This document shows positions 8,255 to 16,367 of a stretch of DNA of 47,386 nt, piece after piece. Each line of letters opens with the position of its first letter. The first letter of the stretch is position 1. A program made the translations under genes and the position numbers. Location of the stretch: NCBI GenBank assembly GCA_026392115.1, contig JAPLCQ010000137.1, forward strand, positions 1-47,386, written 5' to 3'. The notes below the pieces were generated by a model that worked only from the letters and a program-made list of their open reading frames with translations, did not search any database and had not been told where the DNA came from. Source of the DNA: Armatimonadota bacterium. Its GTDB lineage: Bacteria > Armatimonadota > Chthonomonadetes > Chthonomonadales > CAJBBX01.

Positions 8255-10159
8255 CTACCGGGCCACGTCGGCGGCGGTGAGGGGTGCGGCGGTCCGCTTC
8301 AGCGACCCGCCGAGGAGCGGCGCCAGGCGGTCCAGCCAGTCGAGGCCCTCCGCGCCGCCCAGGGTCAGCTTGCCGGCGGAAGCCGCCACAGCCGCCGGTA
8401 GGCCGCCGATCTGCTCCAGGCAGGGCACGTAGGAGCCGCGCAGGGCGGAGGCGTAGCCGCCGTCGGCTCCTTGAAGGTCCGCCGCGCACTCGGCGATGTC
8501 CGGCGAAGCGGCGCGGGCCAGCAGCGCGGCGGGACCGGCCCCGTGCAACGCCACGACCCGCACGCGCTTGCCGGTGCGGGCGCGCAGGTCCGAGGCGGCC
8601 CGGATGATGCGGATTGCGGCCTCGGCGGCGGGCGTCCGGTTGTAGCAGAGCGAGTAGGCGCCCCAGAGGTCGGCTTCGGTGGCGGCCACGGCGGGCAGCT
8701 CCAGCAGCTCGGTGGCCGCGTTGCCGCGCTTGGCCCGGATGTCCGCCACGACGCCCGCGGCCTCGGCGGCCGAACCGGCCTCCGTCACCAGCAGCAACGC
8801 TCCTCCGGCTGTTCGGCCCGCCGAAGTCGAGGCGGGCTCAGGCAGCGAGAGCAGGCGCCGGAAGGCCGGAGCCATCCGCTTGCGGTAGGCGGCCAGCCCG
8901 GCCGCATCGGTGGGCGGGGCGGGGGCCAGGGCCTCCGAACGGTCAACGAGCGCCCGAAGCACGGCGGCGTTGCCCTGCGGCCCGCTCGTGGGCTTGGCCA
9001 CGCCGGATCGCCAGGTGCGCATGGCCGCGGTGTCGAAGCTGAGGGGCGCCTCGCGGAAGTGGTCGCGGTTCTCGTCGCCCAGGAGCCACTTGCCGAACCA
9101 GGCGTACATGGCCTCGCGGCTCTCGATGTTGTAGTTGTGGCCATAGTTGAACTGCGCGTACGCGGTGCGGTCGGCCGCGCCGTAAAGGGCGTAGACGCTC
9201 CGGAGGGCCGGCCACTCCTCGGTGGGCACGTTGGAGGTCCAGTCGCCCGTGCAGGCCACGAGCAGCTGCGGCTTTGGCGCGAAGAGCGCGGCGATCTCCA
9301 CGTTGTCCGTGCCGATGCGCAGCGCGGGGCCGTTCTCGCAGAGGCAGCCGCCCTGCATGTGCGCGCTCACCATGTTCACGGGCACGGAGACCTTGATGCG
9401 GTCGTCCAGCGCGGCCAGCAGGAAGGTCTGGGTCCCGCCGCCGGAGGCTCCGGTGGCGCCGATGCGCTCCTTGTCGACGTCGGGGAGGCTGCAGAGGTAG
9501 TCCACGGCCCGGAGGCTGTTCCAGGTCTGCAGGCCCAGCAGGCTGACGCCTCGGAGCCAGGCCTCAGGCGAACCGGCAAGCTTGTGGTCCGATTGGTTGG
9601 TGTCGTTGTAGCCCACCATGTCGTACGCGAAGACCACGAAGCCCCGGCAGGCCAGGTTCGCGCCGATGGCGGGCAGGTTGGCCTTGCCCTGACCCTGTGC
9701 GCCGGGCGCGGGAGGCGCCTTGGGCACGTCGGGCTCTACCTGCAGGCGTCCGTTGGGCCAGTGGCCGTGCGGGTTGGCGATGGCGGGGAAGGGGCCCTTG
9801 CGTCCGCGAGGCCGATAGAGGCTGCCGCAGAGCCGGAAGCCGGGGAAGGTCTCGATGGCCACGCTCTCCACCGTGTATCCGTCGCCCTCGATGTGGCCTG
9901 TGACGACGGGCTTCAAGGGCGTCCGCTTCGGCTCGGGCCAGAGGCCCGTACCCAGCATGAGCTGGTCGCGCAGCTCCTTGCGCCGGGACTTCCATTGGGT
10001 CTGGGAGGCGGGCGGCGTGAAGAGGCGGTGGGTATCGACGTCGCGCCTGGCGGCGTGGTCGCTCTGCTGCACGGGCGTCTCCCTCATGGCGGAGGCGCGG
10101 CCCCCCGCGAGCGTTGTCGCCAAGGCGCACCCGGCGATCCAACGGGCTTGTGAACGCAA
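8255..10159 (-). CDS. Secreted alpha/beta-hydrolase, acetyl-xylan-esterase-like
   Basis: The protein of about 634 residues has a signal-like N-terminus (RWIAGCALATTLAGGRASA) and a catalytic alpha/beta-hydrolase domain (about 60-390). The nucleophile elbow is GATGASGGGTQ. A probable Asp lies in LVACTGDWTSNVP and the His in FNYGHNYNIESRE. The domain is followed by about 200 residues that look like a second, degenerate hydrolase-type domain. I favour the TTG at 10159 because GGAGGAGG sits 5 nt before it. An in-frame ATG at 10174 lies inside that ribosome site and has none of its own. A paralogous catalytic domain occurs at 39083-41020. The likely role is deacylation of a polysaccharide. A terminator-like hairpin sits directly upstream. 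Confidence 0.78.
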   Translation of the reverse strand: MRSQARWIAGCALATTLAGGRASAMRETPVQQSDHAARRDVDTHRLFTPPASQTQWKSRRKELRDQLMLGTGLWPEPKRTPLKPVVTGHIEGDGYTVESVAIETFPGFRLCGSLYRPRGRKGPFPAIANPHGHWPNGRLQVEPDVPKAPPAPGAQGQGKANLPAIGANLACRGFVVFAYDMVGYNDTNQSDHKLAGSPEAWLRGVSLLGLQTWNSLRAVDYLCSLPDVDKERIGATGASGGGTQTFLLAALDDRIKVSVPVNMVSAHMQGGCLCENGPALRIGTDNVEIAALFAPKPQLLVACTGDWTSNVPTEEWPALRSVYALYGAADRTAYAQFNYGHNYNIESREAMYAWFGKWLLGDENRDHFREAPLSFDTAAMRTWRSGVAKPTSGPQGNAAVLRALVDRSEALAPAPPTDAAGLAAYRKRMAPAFRRLLSLPEPASTSAGRTAGGALLLVTEAGSAAEAAGVVADIRAKRGNAATELLELPAVAATEADLWGAYSLCYNRTPAAEAAIRIIRAASDLRARTGKRVRVVALHGAGPAALLARAASPDIAECAADLQGADGGYASALRGSYVPCLEQIGGLPAAVAASAGKLTLGGAEGLDWLDRLAPLLGGSLKRTAAPLTAADVAR

Positions 10160-10176
10160 CGAGGCCTCCTCCATAG

Positions 10177-10213
10177 CAGAAAGCCCAGAACCGGCGCGGG
10201 GCCGGTCCTGGGC
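10177..10213 (-). terminator. Strong hairpin with short U-tract between YHS-like gene and esterase
   Basis: Read on the minus strand, GCCCAG-G-ACCGGC pairs with GCCGGT-T-CTGGGC around a CCCGC loop (12 pairs, one mismatch) and is followed by TTTCT. It lies 30 bp past the stop of the small Cys-rich gene and ends just before the esterase start region, so it could act as that gene's terminator or as an attenuator for the esterase. Confidence 0.6.
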
Positions 10214-10242
10214 GATGGCGTCGGGCTGGAGCGGCTGACGGC

Positions 10243-10689
10243 CTAGTTGGCGGCCTTGGAGCCGACCTTCGCGGTCTTCACCACGAAGCCGGTGTGGCGT
10301 GCGGCGTACCCGGCGGGGTTAGCCTTGAAGTCCTTGGCGCAGTGGTCGCAAGCCCAGTAGAAGCGCTTGCCCTTGTAGTCTGCGTACTTGCCCTCGGCGG
10401 TGAGCTTGGCGATATCGATCTTCTTGGAGCCTTCACCGCACTTCACGGAAGTGAGCTTGCCGCCGCCGACGGGGCAGGATCCGGCGGAATCGGACGGGCA
10501 GTCGGAGCACGCGGCCTTGGCGGCGGCCTCGGCGGGGCACTTCGCGCAGTTGTCGGCCTTCTTGGCGGCCGCGGCCGACGGGCAGGAGCCGCAAGCGTCC
10601 TTGGCGGCCTTGGACTTGGTGGTGGGACCCGCGTAAGCGGCAGTGCAGATGGCGCCGAAGGCCAACAGCGCCGCAAGCGTCTTCATCAT
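10243..10689 (-). CDS. Small secreted cysteine-rich protein with YHS-like C-terminus
   Basis: The 148-residue protein starts at ATG 10689 (AGGAG 10 nt upstream; a second ATG follows directly) with a clear signal peptide ending in AAYAG. The middle (residues 28-75) is an Ala/Lys spacer carrying repeated CxxC-type pairs (CGSCPS, CAKCPAE, CSDCPS, CPVGGG). The C-terminus (about 95-135), YADYKGKRFYWACDHC followed by AKDFKANPAGY, resembles the metal-binding YHS domain. I infer periplasmic metal binding or metal sensing; no family assignment for the whole protein. It is flanked by its own promoter and a terminator, so it is probably monocistronic. Confidence 0.75.
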   Translation of the reverse strand: MMKTLAALLAFGAICTAAYAGPTTKSKAAKDACGSCPSAAAAKKADNCAKCPAEAAAKAACSDCPSDSAGSCPVGGGKLTSVKCGEGSKKIDIAKLTAEGKYADYKGKRFYWACDHCAKDFKANPAGYAARHTGFVVKTAKVGSKAAN

Positions 10690-10762
10690 TGGGCTGACAC
10701 TCCTGTAGGGATGTGTGGCCGATCCGAGCCGCAGGCGGCCCGCAACGGTCGGCAGTAGCTCC

Positions 10763-10796
10763 ATTATATACGCAACGCCCGGTAGAGCGCGTTGCG
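10763..10796 (-). promoter_or_regulatory. Probable promoter with dyad operator for the Cys-rich gene
   Basis: On the minus strand a perfect TATAAT (10763-10768) lies 74 nt before the gene start. The expected -35 region has no good match but is covered by a perfect 8-bp inverted repeat, CGCAACGC (10771-10778) and GCGTTGCG (10789-10796), with a 10-nt centre. A dyad in place of a -35 suggests a regulator-dependent promoter. Confidence 0.5.
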
Positions 10797-10827
10797 GCAT
10801 GGCGGCGCCGAGGTCTCGATGTCGGCA

Positions 10828-10856
10828 TTGACAGTCCTCGGGCCTGCCGCTATACT
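10828..10856 (+). promoter_or_regulatory. Consensus sigma70 promoter for the tRNA (and perhaps trp genes)
   Basis: TTGACA at 10828-10833 and TATACT at 10851-10856 are separated by exactly 17 nt. Transcription would start near 10863, about 26 nt before the tRNA. No terminator is visible between the tRNA and trpE, so read-through into the trp operon is plausible. Confidence 0.8.
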
Positions 10857-10888
10857 ACCGCACCCTGGCGGCGAGCGCCGACGCCCAC

Positions 10889-10961
10889 GCCCTGGTAGCC
10901 CAACGGCAGAGGCAAGCGACTTAAAATCGCTCTAGTGTGGGTTCGAATCCCACCCAGGGCA
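10889..10961 (+). tRNA. tRNA with anticodon UAA (Leu codon UUA) but class I short variable loop
   Basis: A 73-nt cloverleaf can be drawn. The acceptor pairs GCCCTGG with CCAGGGC, with discriminator A. The D arm has stem GCC/GGC and the GG pair in its loop. The anticodon stem AGCGA/TCGCT closes loop CTTAAAA, giving anticodon TAA. The variable region is only 5 nt (CTAGT). The T arm is GTGGG/CCCAC with loop TTCGAAT. CCA is not encoded. Anticodon UAA reads the leucine codon UUA, yet bacterial tRNA-Leu normally has a long variable arm (class II), so the identity deserves care. It sits between a consensus promoter and trpE. Confidence 0.85.
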
Positions 10962-11025
10962 CTCAGCATGGTGGATCGGCGCCGGGTTCGGCCCAGCCGT
11001 TCCGCGCCCTCAGGAGCAGCCCGGC

Positions 11026-12504
11026 ATGGTGTCGCCCTCCAGAACCGAATTCGTCCGCCGCACTCCCCCCGGATGCATGTCGCCCGTTTGGCGGGAGATA
11101 CTGGCCGACCGCCTGACGCCGGTCTCCGCCTACGAGCGCATCGCCTCCACGGGGCCGTCCTTCCTGCTGGAGAGCGTCGAGGGCGGCGAGCGCATGGCCC
11201 GCTACTCCTTCATCGGCTGCTCGCCGTCGGCCCTCTTCCGGAGCCGCGGAGGCCGGGTCACCATCGAGCGGCAGGGCGAGGCGCAGGAGGCGGAGCTCGG
11301 GCCGGGCGCCGATCCGCTCACCGTGCTGCGCGATCTGCTGGCCTCGCACCGGTACGTGGCCGATCCGGGCCTGCCCCGCTTCTGCGGCGGCGCCGTGGGA
11401 TATCTCGCCTACGACCTGGTGCGCCACTTCGAGGAGCTGCCCGGCACGCCGCGCGACGACCTGGGCGTGGACGACGCCTGCCTCATGCTGGCCGATACGG
11501 TGCTCGTCTTCGACCATGTGCGCCACCGCCTCCGCGTGGTCTGCAACACGCGCGTCGACGCCGACGCCGACGCCGCCTACGACGAGGCCGTGCGGCACGT
11601 CGACCGCATCGTCGCCATGCTCCGCGCCTCCCACGAGGATGCCGCGCCCTCCGGCTCCGGCGCGCGCCCCGAGGTGGCCTCCAGCATGACGCAGTGGGAC
11701 TACGAGGCCGCAGTGGACCGCGCCAAGGAGTACATCGCCGCCGGCGACGCCTTCCAGGTGGTGCCCTCGGTGCGCTTCACGGCCACCGTCTCGGCCACCC
11801 CGTTCGAGCTCTACCGGTCGCTGCGCTCCATCAACCCGTCGCCCTACATGTACTTCCTGGACTTCGGCGAGAGGCAGGTGGTGGGTTCGTCGCCGGAAAT
11901 CCTGGTCACCGTGGAGGACGGCCGCGTCACGGTGCGCCCCATCGCCGGAACCCGCCCGCGCGGCGCAGCGCCCGACGAGGACGCCGCCGCCGAGACCGAG
12001 CTGCTGCAGGACGCCAAGGAGCGCGCCGAGCATATCATGCTGGTCGACCTCGGCCGCAACGATATCGGCCGCGTCTGCGAGTACGGCACCGTGGCCGTGG
12101 ATGAGCTGATGGTCGTGGAGCGCTACTCGCACGTCATGCACATCGTCAGCGGCGTCTCCGGGCGGCTGGCCGCCGGGTGCGACATGTACGACGCCGTGCG
12201 GGCCTGCTTCCCGGCGGGCACGCTGACCGGCGCGCCCAAGATCAGGGCCATGGAGATCATCGATGAGCTGGAGCCCACCCGCCGGGGCCTCTACGGCGGC
12301 GCCGTGGGCTACTTCAGCTATCGGGGCGACGCCGACCTGGCCATCGCCATCCGCACGATGCTGGTGCAGGGGGGCAAGGCCTACATCCAGGCAGGCGCCG
12401 GGGTGGTGGCGGACAGCGACCCCTCGCGCGAGTATCAGGAGTGCGTCAACAAGGCCCGTGCGCTCATGAAGGCCGTCGAAATGGCCGAGATGGGCCTGGA
12501 GTAA
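11026..12504 (+). CDS. trpE: Anthranilate synthase component I
   Basis: The 492-residue protein is the aminating subunit that converts chorismate to anthranilate, using ammonia from TrpG. The N-terminal half has the feedback-inhibition motif LLES (in [18 protein letters not shown]). The C-terminal chorismate-binding half has [56 protein letters not shown] and GGAVGYFS. An AGGAG site lies 9 nt before ATG 11026. It begins the trp gene run, 64 nt after the tRNA and 5 nt before trpG. No leader peptide with Trp codons fits the 64-nt gap. Length and motifs are normal. Confidence 0.97.
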   Translation: MVSPSRTEFVRRTPPGCMSPVWREILADRLTPVSAYERIASTGPSFLLESVEGGERMARYSFIGCSPSALFRSRGGRVTIERQGEAQEAELGPGADPLTVLRDLLASHRYVADPGLPRFCGGAVGYLAYDLVRHFEELPGTPRDDLGVDDACLMLADTVLVFDHVRHRLRVVCNTRVDADADAAYDEAVRHVDRIVAMLRASHEDAAPSGSGARPEVASSMTQWDYEAAVDRAKEYIAAGDAFQVVPSVRFTATVSATPFELYRSLRSINPSPYMYFLDFGERQVVGSSPEILVTVEDGRVTVRPIAGTRPRGAAPDEDAAAETELLQDAKERAEHIMLVDLGRNDIGRVCEYGTVAVDELMVVERYSHVMHIVSGVSGRLAAGCDMYDAVRACFPAGTLTGAPKIRAMEIIDELEPTRRGLYGGAVGYFSYRGDADLAIAIRTMLVQGGKAYIQAGAGVVADSDPSREYQECVNKARALMKAVEMAEMGLE

Positions 12505-12509
12505 CCGCA

Positions 12510-13073
12510 ATGGTCCTGGTGCTCGACAACTACGACAGCTTCACCTACAACCTCGTGCAGTACCTGGGCGAGATGGGCCTGGAGATCGCCGTCCACCGCA
12601 ACGACCGCATCACGCTTGACGGCGTGGCCGAGCTGGCGCCGTCGCACATCGTGATCTCGCCCGGCCCCTGCACCCCCGCCGAGGCGGGCGTCTCCGTGCC
12701 GCTGATCCAGCGCTTCGCCGGCGTCATTCCCATCCTGGGCGTCTGCCTGGGCCACCAGAGCATCGGCGCGGCGTTCGGCGGGCAGGTCATCCGCAACTGG
12801 CGCGTCCTCCACGGCAAGACCAGCCTGGTGAAGCACGACGGCCAGGGGGTCTTCCGAGGCGTGGACAACCCCGTGGAGGTGACGCGCTACCACTCGCTGG
12901 TGATCAAGCGCGAGACCCTTCCCGACTGCCTCGTGGTGACCGCCGAGACCGACGAGGGCGAGATCATGGGCGTCCGCCACCGCGAGCGCCGGGTAGAGGG
13001 GGTCCAGTTCCACCCCGAGTCGGTCATGACCCGGTCCGGCAAGAAGATGCTGCGCAACTTCATCGCGGGTTAG
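12510..13073 (+). CDS. trpG: Anthranilate synthase component II (glutamine amidotransferase)
   Basis: The 187-residue class I glutamine amidotransferase supplies ammonia to Trp[11 protein letters not shown] opens the protein. The nucleophile C79 is in GVCLGHQ, and the catalytic pair H168/E170 is in QFHPES. ATG 12510 follows the trpE stop by 5 nt, so the two are co-translated. It could also serve PabB as in many bacteria, but the position points to tryptophan synthesis. It is followed by a 365-bp gap that interrupts the operon with repeats. Confidence 0.96.
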   Translation: MVLVLDNYDSFTYNLVQYLGEMGLEIAVHRNDRITLDGVAELAPSHIVISPGPCTPAEAGVSVPLIQRFAGVIPILGVCLGHQSIGAAFGGQVIRNWRVLHGKTSLVKHDGQGVFRGVDNPVEVTRYHSLVIKRETLPDCLVVTAETDEGEIMGVRHRERRVEGVQFHPESVMTRSGKKMLRNFIAG

Positions 13074-13186
13074 CCATGGCAGACGCGGCCTTGAGCCGGA
13101 CGTACGCAATCACTTAAGCAACATGATAACGGACTAAGTCGCGCAGATTGCCCCGTGTCTCAGTTTGGGGGGACACCCCACGGGTA

Positions 13187-13344
13187 GGGCTCAAGGTGGA
13201 CACTTTCCCACGTCAGAGAAGTGTCCATCTTGACGGGTCGGGGCTCAAGATGGACACTTTCCCACGTCAGAGAAGTGTCCATCTTGACGGGTCGGGGCTC
13301 AAGGTGGACACTTTCCCACGTCAGAGAAGTGTCCATCTTGACGG
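13187..13344. repeat. Three tandem 54-bp units, each a near-perfect 15-bp inverted repeat
   Basis: Units start at 13187, 13241 and 13295. Each contains TCAAG(A/G)TGGACACTT, a 13-nt centre TCCCACGTCAGAG, and AAGTGTCCATCTTGA. In the middle unit the arms pair perfectly over 15 bp; in the outer units one A becomes G, giving a G-U pair in RNA. The units are contiguous with no unique spacers. They lie inside the trp operon between trpG and the M24 peptidase. The upstream part of this gap (13074-13186) holds only a weak GC hairpin near 13153-13184. Confidence 0.95.
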
Positions 13345-13355
13345 CCTTGCCGTGG

Positions 13356-13417
13356 CACCCCTTCACCCCTTCACCCCCTCACCCCCTCACCCCCTCACCC
13401 TCTCACCCCCTCACCCG
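13356..13417. repeat. 8-bp microsatellite (CACCCCCT)n
   Basis: About seven to eight copies of CACCCCCT-type octamers (variants CACCCCTT and CACCCTCT) run almost up to the M24 peptidase start at 13439. The strand is extremely pyrimidine-biased, so it is prone to slippage and could change expression of the downstream genes. No coding role is apparent. Confidence 0.9.
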
Positions 13418-13438
13418 GTGGGGTACCATGTTCGGGCT

Positions 13439-14530
13439 ATGGAACCGTACCTCTCCCGCCTGGCCGCGCTGCGCGCGCAGATGGCCTCCTGCGGCCTGGC
13501 CGCCGCCCTGCTTGCCCCTACCGACCACATGCGGTACCTCGTGGGATGGGCCGAGTCCGGGCATGAGCGGCTGCTGGCTCTGGTCGTGACGGCTGACGCC
13601 GCCCGCATCGTCGCGCCCGCCCTGAATGCCGCCGACGCCTCCTCCAACGCCCGCTCCCTGTCCTCCGTCATCCCATGGACCGACGCCGACGGATGGGCCG
13701 CGGCCATGGCCCAGGCGCTGGGCGCCGCCGCCGACGGGTGCGTGGGCATCGACGACGAGCTGCACGCCGGGCACCTGCTGCGTTTGCAGGAGCGCTTCCC
13801 GCAGGCGCGCTTCCGCAGCGTTTCGGGCGCCATGTCGGCCCTGCGCGCGGTGAAGGGCTCCGATGAGCTGGAGCTGCTCGAGCGATCGGCGGCGATCACG
13901 GACGACGTCTGCGACCTGGCCCTCGGCTCGCTTCGCGAGGGCATGACGGAGCTGGAGCTGCAGGAGGTCATCGCCGCGGCCTACCGTGAGCGCGGCGTCG
14001 GCATGACGTTCTGCATCGTCGGCTTCGGGCCGAACTCCGCCATGCCGCACCACGCCACGGACGATACCCGGCTCCGGCGCGGCGACGTGGTGATCGTCGA
14101 CATCGGCTGCGGACTGCGGGGCTACCAGTCGGACATCACGCGCACCGTGGCCTTTGGGCAACCCGACCCCGAGGCGGCGGCGGTCTACCGCATCGTCCGG
14201 CGCGCCCACGAGGCCGTCTACGGCGCCTGCCGCCCCGGCGTGGCCGCCTGCGAACTGGACCGCGCCGCCCGCCGCGTCATCGAGGAGGCCGGCTACGGGC
14301 CGCGCTTCTTCCACCGGCTGGGCCACGGCATCGGCCTCTCCGGGCATGAGCACCCCTACATCACCGAGGGCAACTCCGAGCCGCTGGCCGCGGGCAACTG
14401 CTTCAGCAACGAGCCGGGCGTCTACCTCGACGGCCGCTTCGGCGTTCGGATCGAGAACTGCATGGCCGTCACCGAGCAGGGCGGCCGCTCGCTGAACCGC
14501 AACGCCCCGCCGGAACTGCCTATCCTATGA
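13439..14530 (+). CDS. M24 metallopeptidase, Xaa-Pro dipeptidase/aminopeptidase type
   Basis: The 363-residue protein has the creatinase-like N-domain (1-130) and the pita-bread catalytic domain. All five metal ligands are present: D221 (VIVDIGCG), D232 (SDITRT), H296 (GHGIGL), E325 (NEPGVYL) and E339 (VRIEN). It would cleave N-terminal Xaa-Pro bonds in short peptides in the cytoplasm. The open frame extends upstream through the two repeats, but that stretch is repeat-derived and I reject it; ATG 13439 gives the usual family length. There is no good ribosome site. Its stop overlaps trpD (ATGA), so it is embedded in the trp run. Confidence 0.9.
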   Translation: MEPYLSRLAALRAQMASCGLAAALLAPTDHMRYLVGWAESGHERLLALVVTADAARIVAPALNAADASSNARSLSSVIPWTDADGWAAAMAQALGAAADGCVGIDDELHAGHLLRLQERFPQARFRSVSGAMSALRAVKGSDELELLERSAAITDDVCDLALGSLREGMTELELQEVIAAAYRERGVGMTFCIVGFGPNSAMPHHATDDTRLRRGDVVIVDIGCGLRGYQSDITRTVAFGQPDPEAAAVYRIVRRAHEAVYGACRPGVAACELDRAARRVIEEAGYGPRFFHRLGHGIGLSGHEHPYITEGNSEPLAAGNCFSNEPGVYLDGRFGVRIENCMAVTEQGGRSLNRNAPPELPIL

Positions 14531-15564
14531 TCGGCGACGCGAGCCTGGAACTGCTGCGCGAGGCCTGGAGCGGCTCCCCGCTGAGCTACGACCGGGCCGC
14601 CGACGCCATGTCGGCCATCCTGGACGGCTCGCTGGCTTCGGTGCGGTTGGCGGCCTTCCTGGCGGCGTTGCGGATGCGCGGCGAGACGGCCGACGAGGTC
14701 GCTGGCATGGCTTCGGTCCTGCGCGACCGCTGCGTCCGGGTGTCGCCCGGCTCGCGGCGCCTGCTGGACACCTGCGGCACCGGCGGCGACGGCTCGCGCT
14801 CGCTGAACGTCTCCACGGCCGTTGGCTTCGTCCTGGCGGGGGCCGGCGTTCCGGTGGCCAAGCACGGCAACCGGGCGATCTCGGGCCACTGCGGCAGCGC
14901 CGACGTGCTGGAGGCCCTGGGCGTGGCCATCGACCTGCAGCCGGAGCAGATCGCCCGGTGCGTGGACGAGGCCGGCATCGGCTTCATGTTCGCGCCGCGC
15001 CACCATCCGGCCATGGCGGCGGTTGGTCCGCTTCGCCGGGAACTTGGCGTGCGCACGGTCTTCAATATACTGGGGCCGCTGGCCAACCCGGCCCTCGCGG
15101 AGCGGCAGGTGATGGGCGTCTTCGATCCCGCCCTCTGCCGCGTGGTCGCCGGCGCGCTGCAGCGCCTGGGCGTGCGCGAGGCGATGGTGGTCAGCGGCCT
15201 CGACGGCATGGACGAGGTATCGCTCACTTCGCCCACCCTGGTGGTCCGCGTCAGCGGCGCCGAGGCGACCGAGGACGAGGTGACGCCGGAGCGGCTCGGG
15301 CTGCCCGCCTGCTCGCACGATGACCTGATCGGAGGCGTCGACGCCGCCGGGGCGGCCGCGATCCTGCGGTCCGTGCTGGCCGGCGAACCCGGTCCGCGGC
15401 TGGACATCGTGCTGGCGAACGCCTCGGCGGCGCTGCAGGTGTGCGGCCTGGCCGACGGATGGATGCAGGGCGTCACGGCGGCTCGCCGCGTGATCGAGGA
15501 CGGCAGGGCGATCGGCGCGTTGAACCGGCTGACGACCCTCTGCGGGGAGTTACGCAAGACATGA
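14527..15564 (+). CDS. trpD: Anthranilate phosphoribosyltransferase
   Basis: The 345-residue enzyme joins anthranilate to PRPP, the second step of the tryptophan branch. The PRPP-binding CGTGGDGSRSLNVST, KHGNRAISGHCGSADVLEALG and anthranilate-site FMFAPRHHPAM are intact, as is RTVFNILGPLANP. ATG 14527 overlaps the previous stop, and its own TGA overlaps trpC. The length is typical. Confidence 0.97.
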   Translation: MIGDASLELLREAWSGSPLSYDRAADAMSAILDGSLASVRLAAFLAALRMRGETADEVAGMASVLRDRCVRVSPGSRRLLDTCGTGGDGSRSLNVSTAVGFVLAGAGVPVAKHGNRAISGHCGSADVLEALGVAIDLQPEQIARCVDEAGIGFMFAPRHHPAMAAVGPLRRELGVRTVFNILGPLANPALAERQVMGVFDPALCRVVAGALQRLGVREAMVVSGLDGMDEVSLTSPTLVVRVSGAEATEDEVTPERLGLPACSHDDLIGGVDAAGAAAILRSVLAGEPGPRLDIVLANASAALQVCGLADGWMQGVTAARRVIEDGRAIGALNRLTTLCGELRKT

Positions 15565-16349
15565 GCGTTCTATCGGAAATACTGGCGGACAAGCGCACCG
15601 AGGTGGAGATGGCCAAGCGGCGCGTCCCGATCGGCGAGCTTCAGCGCCGCGTGCGCGACGTGGCCCGGCCGCGCGACTTCGTCAAGGCCATCGCCGATGC
15701 GCCGAGGCCCGCGCTGATCTGCGAGATCAAGAAGGCTTCGCCCTCCAAGGGCATCATCCGGTACGACTTCGACCCCGTCGAGATCGCGAAGACCTACGAG
15801 GCCAACGGCGCCACATGCCTCTCGGTGCTCACCGACGAGCGGCACTTCCACGGCAACCTGACCTACCTCGCCGACGTCCGGGCCGCGGTGGGGCTGCCGC
15901 TGCTGCGCAAGGACTTCATCATCGACGAGTACCAGCTCATCGAGGCCCGCGTGGCGGGCGCAGACGCCGTGCTGCTCATCATGGCCGCCCTGGGCCACGC
16001 CGCGCTGTTGGACATGATCGCCGGCTGCCGGGCCCTGGGCATGGCCGCCATCGTCGAGGTCCACGACGGATCCGAGCTGGAGGACGCCGTCCGGACGCCC
16101 GCCAACATCATCGGCATCAACAACCGCGACCTGCACCTCTTCCGCACGACGCTGCAGACCACGCTGGACCTGATGCCCGCCGTTCCGAGCGACCGGATGG
16201 TGGTGAGCGAGAGCGGCATCAACACCCGCACCGACGTGGTGAAGCTGGCCCGGGCCGGCGTGGCCGCCGTGCTGGTGGGCGAGGCCTTCATGCGGGCCGA
16301 CGACATCGGAGCCAAGGTCCGCGAGCTGGCGGGCCGTGGCGTGAGCTAG
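15561..16349 (+). CDS. trpC: Indole-3-glycerol phosphate synthase
   Basis: The 262-residue TIM-barrel enzyme closes the indole ring from CdRP. Visible are ICEIKKASPSKG (catalytic lysine), LSVLTDERHFHG, LLRKDFIIDEYQ (catalytic lysine), IGINNRDL, and VSESGI. It is separate from trpF, unlike the E. coli fusion. The start ATG 15561 overlaps the trpD stop and has no room for an independent promoter. Confidence 0.97.
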   Translation: MSVLSEILADKRTEVEMAKRRVPIGELQRRVRDVARPRDFVKAIADAPRPALICEIKKASPSKGIIRYDFDPVEIAKTYEANGATCLSVLTDERHFHGNLTYLADVRAAVGLPLLRKDFIIDEYQLIEARVAGADAVLLIMAALGHAALLDMIAGCRALGMAAIVEVHDGSELEDAVRTPANIIGINNRDLHLFRTTLQTTLDLMPAVPSDRMVVSESGINTRTDVVKLARAGVAAVLVGEAFMRADDIGAKVRELAGRGVS

Positions 16350-16367
16350 CCCGTCCCCGGAGGCGCC

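Noticed and set aside
10962-11025. Trp attenuator with leader peptide before trpE
   Set aside because: The 64-nt gap has no short ORF with Trp codons and no terminator/antiterminator pair.
13187-13344. 54-bp repeats as a CRISPR array
   Set aside because: The units are contiguous and nearly identical throughout, so there are no unique spacers.
13148-13438. N-terminal extension of the M24 peptidase
   Set aside because: It is made only of the 54-bp and 8-bp repeats; the family length and N-domain start at 13439.
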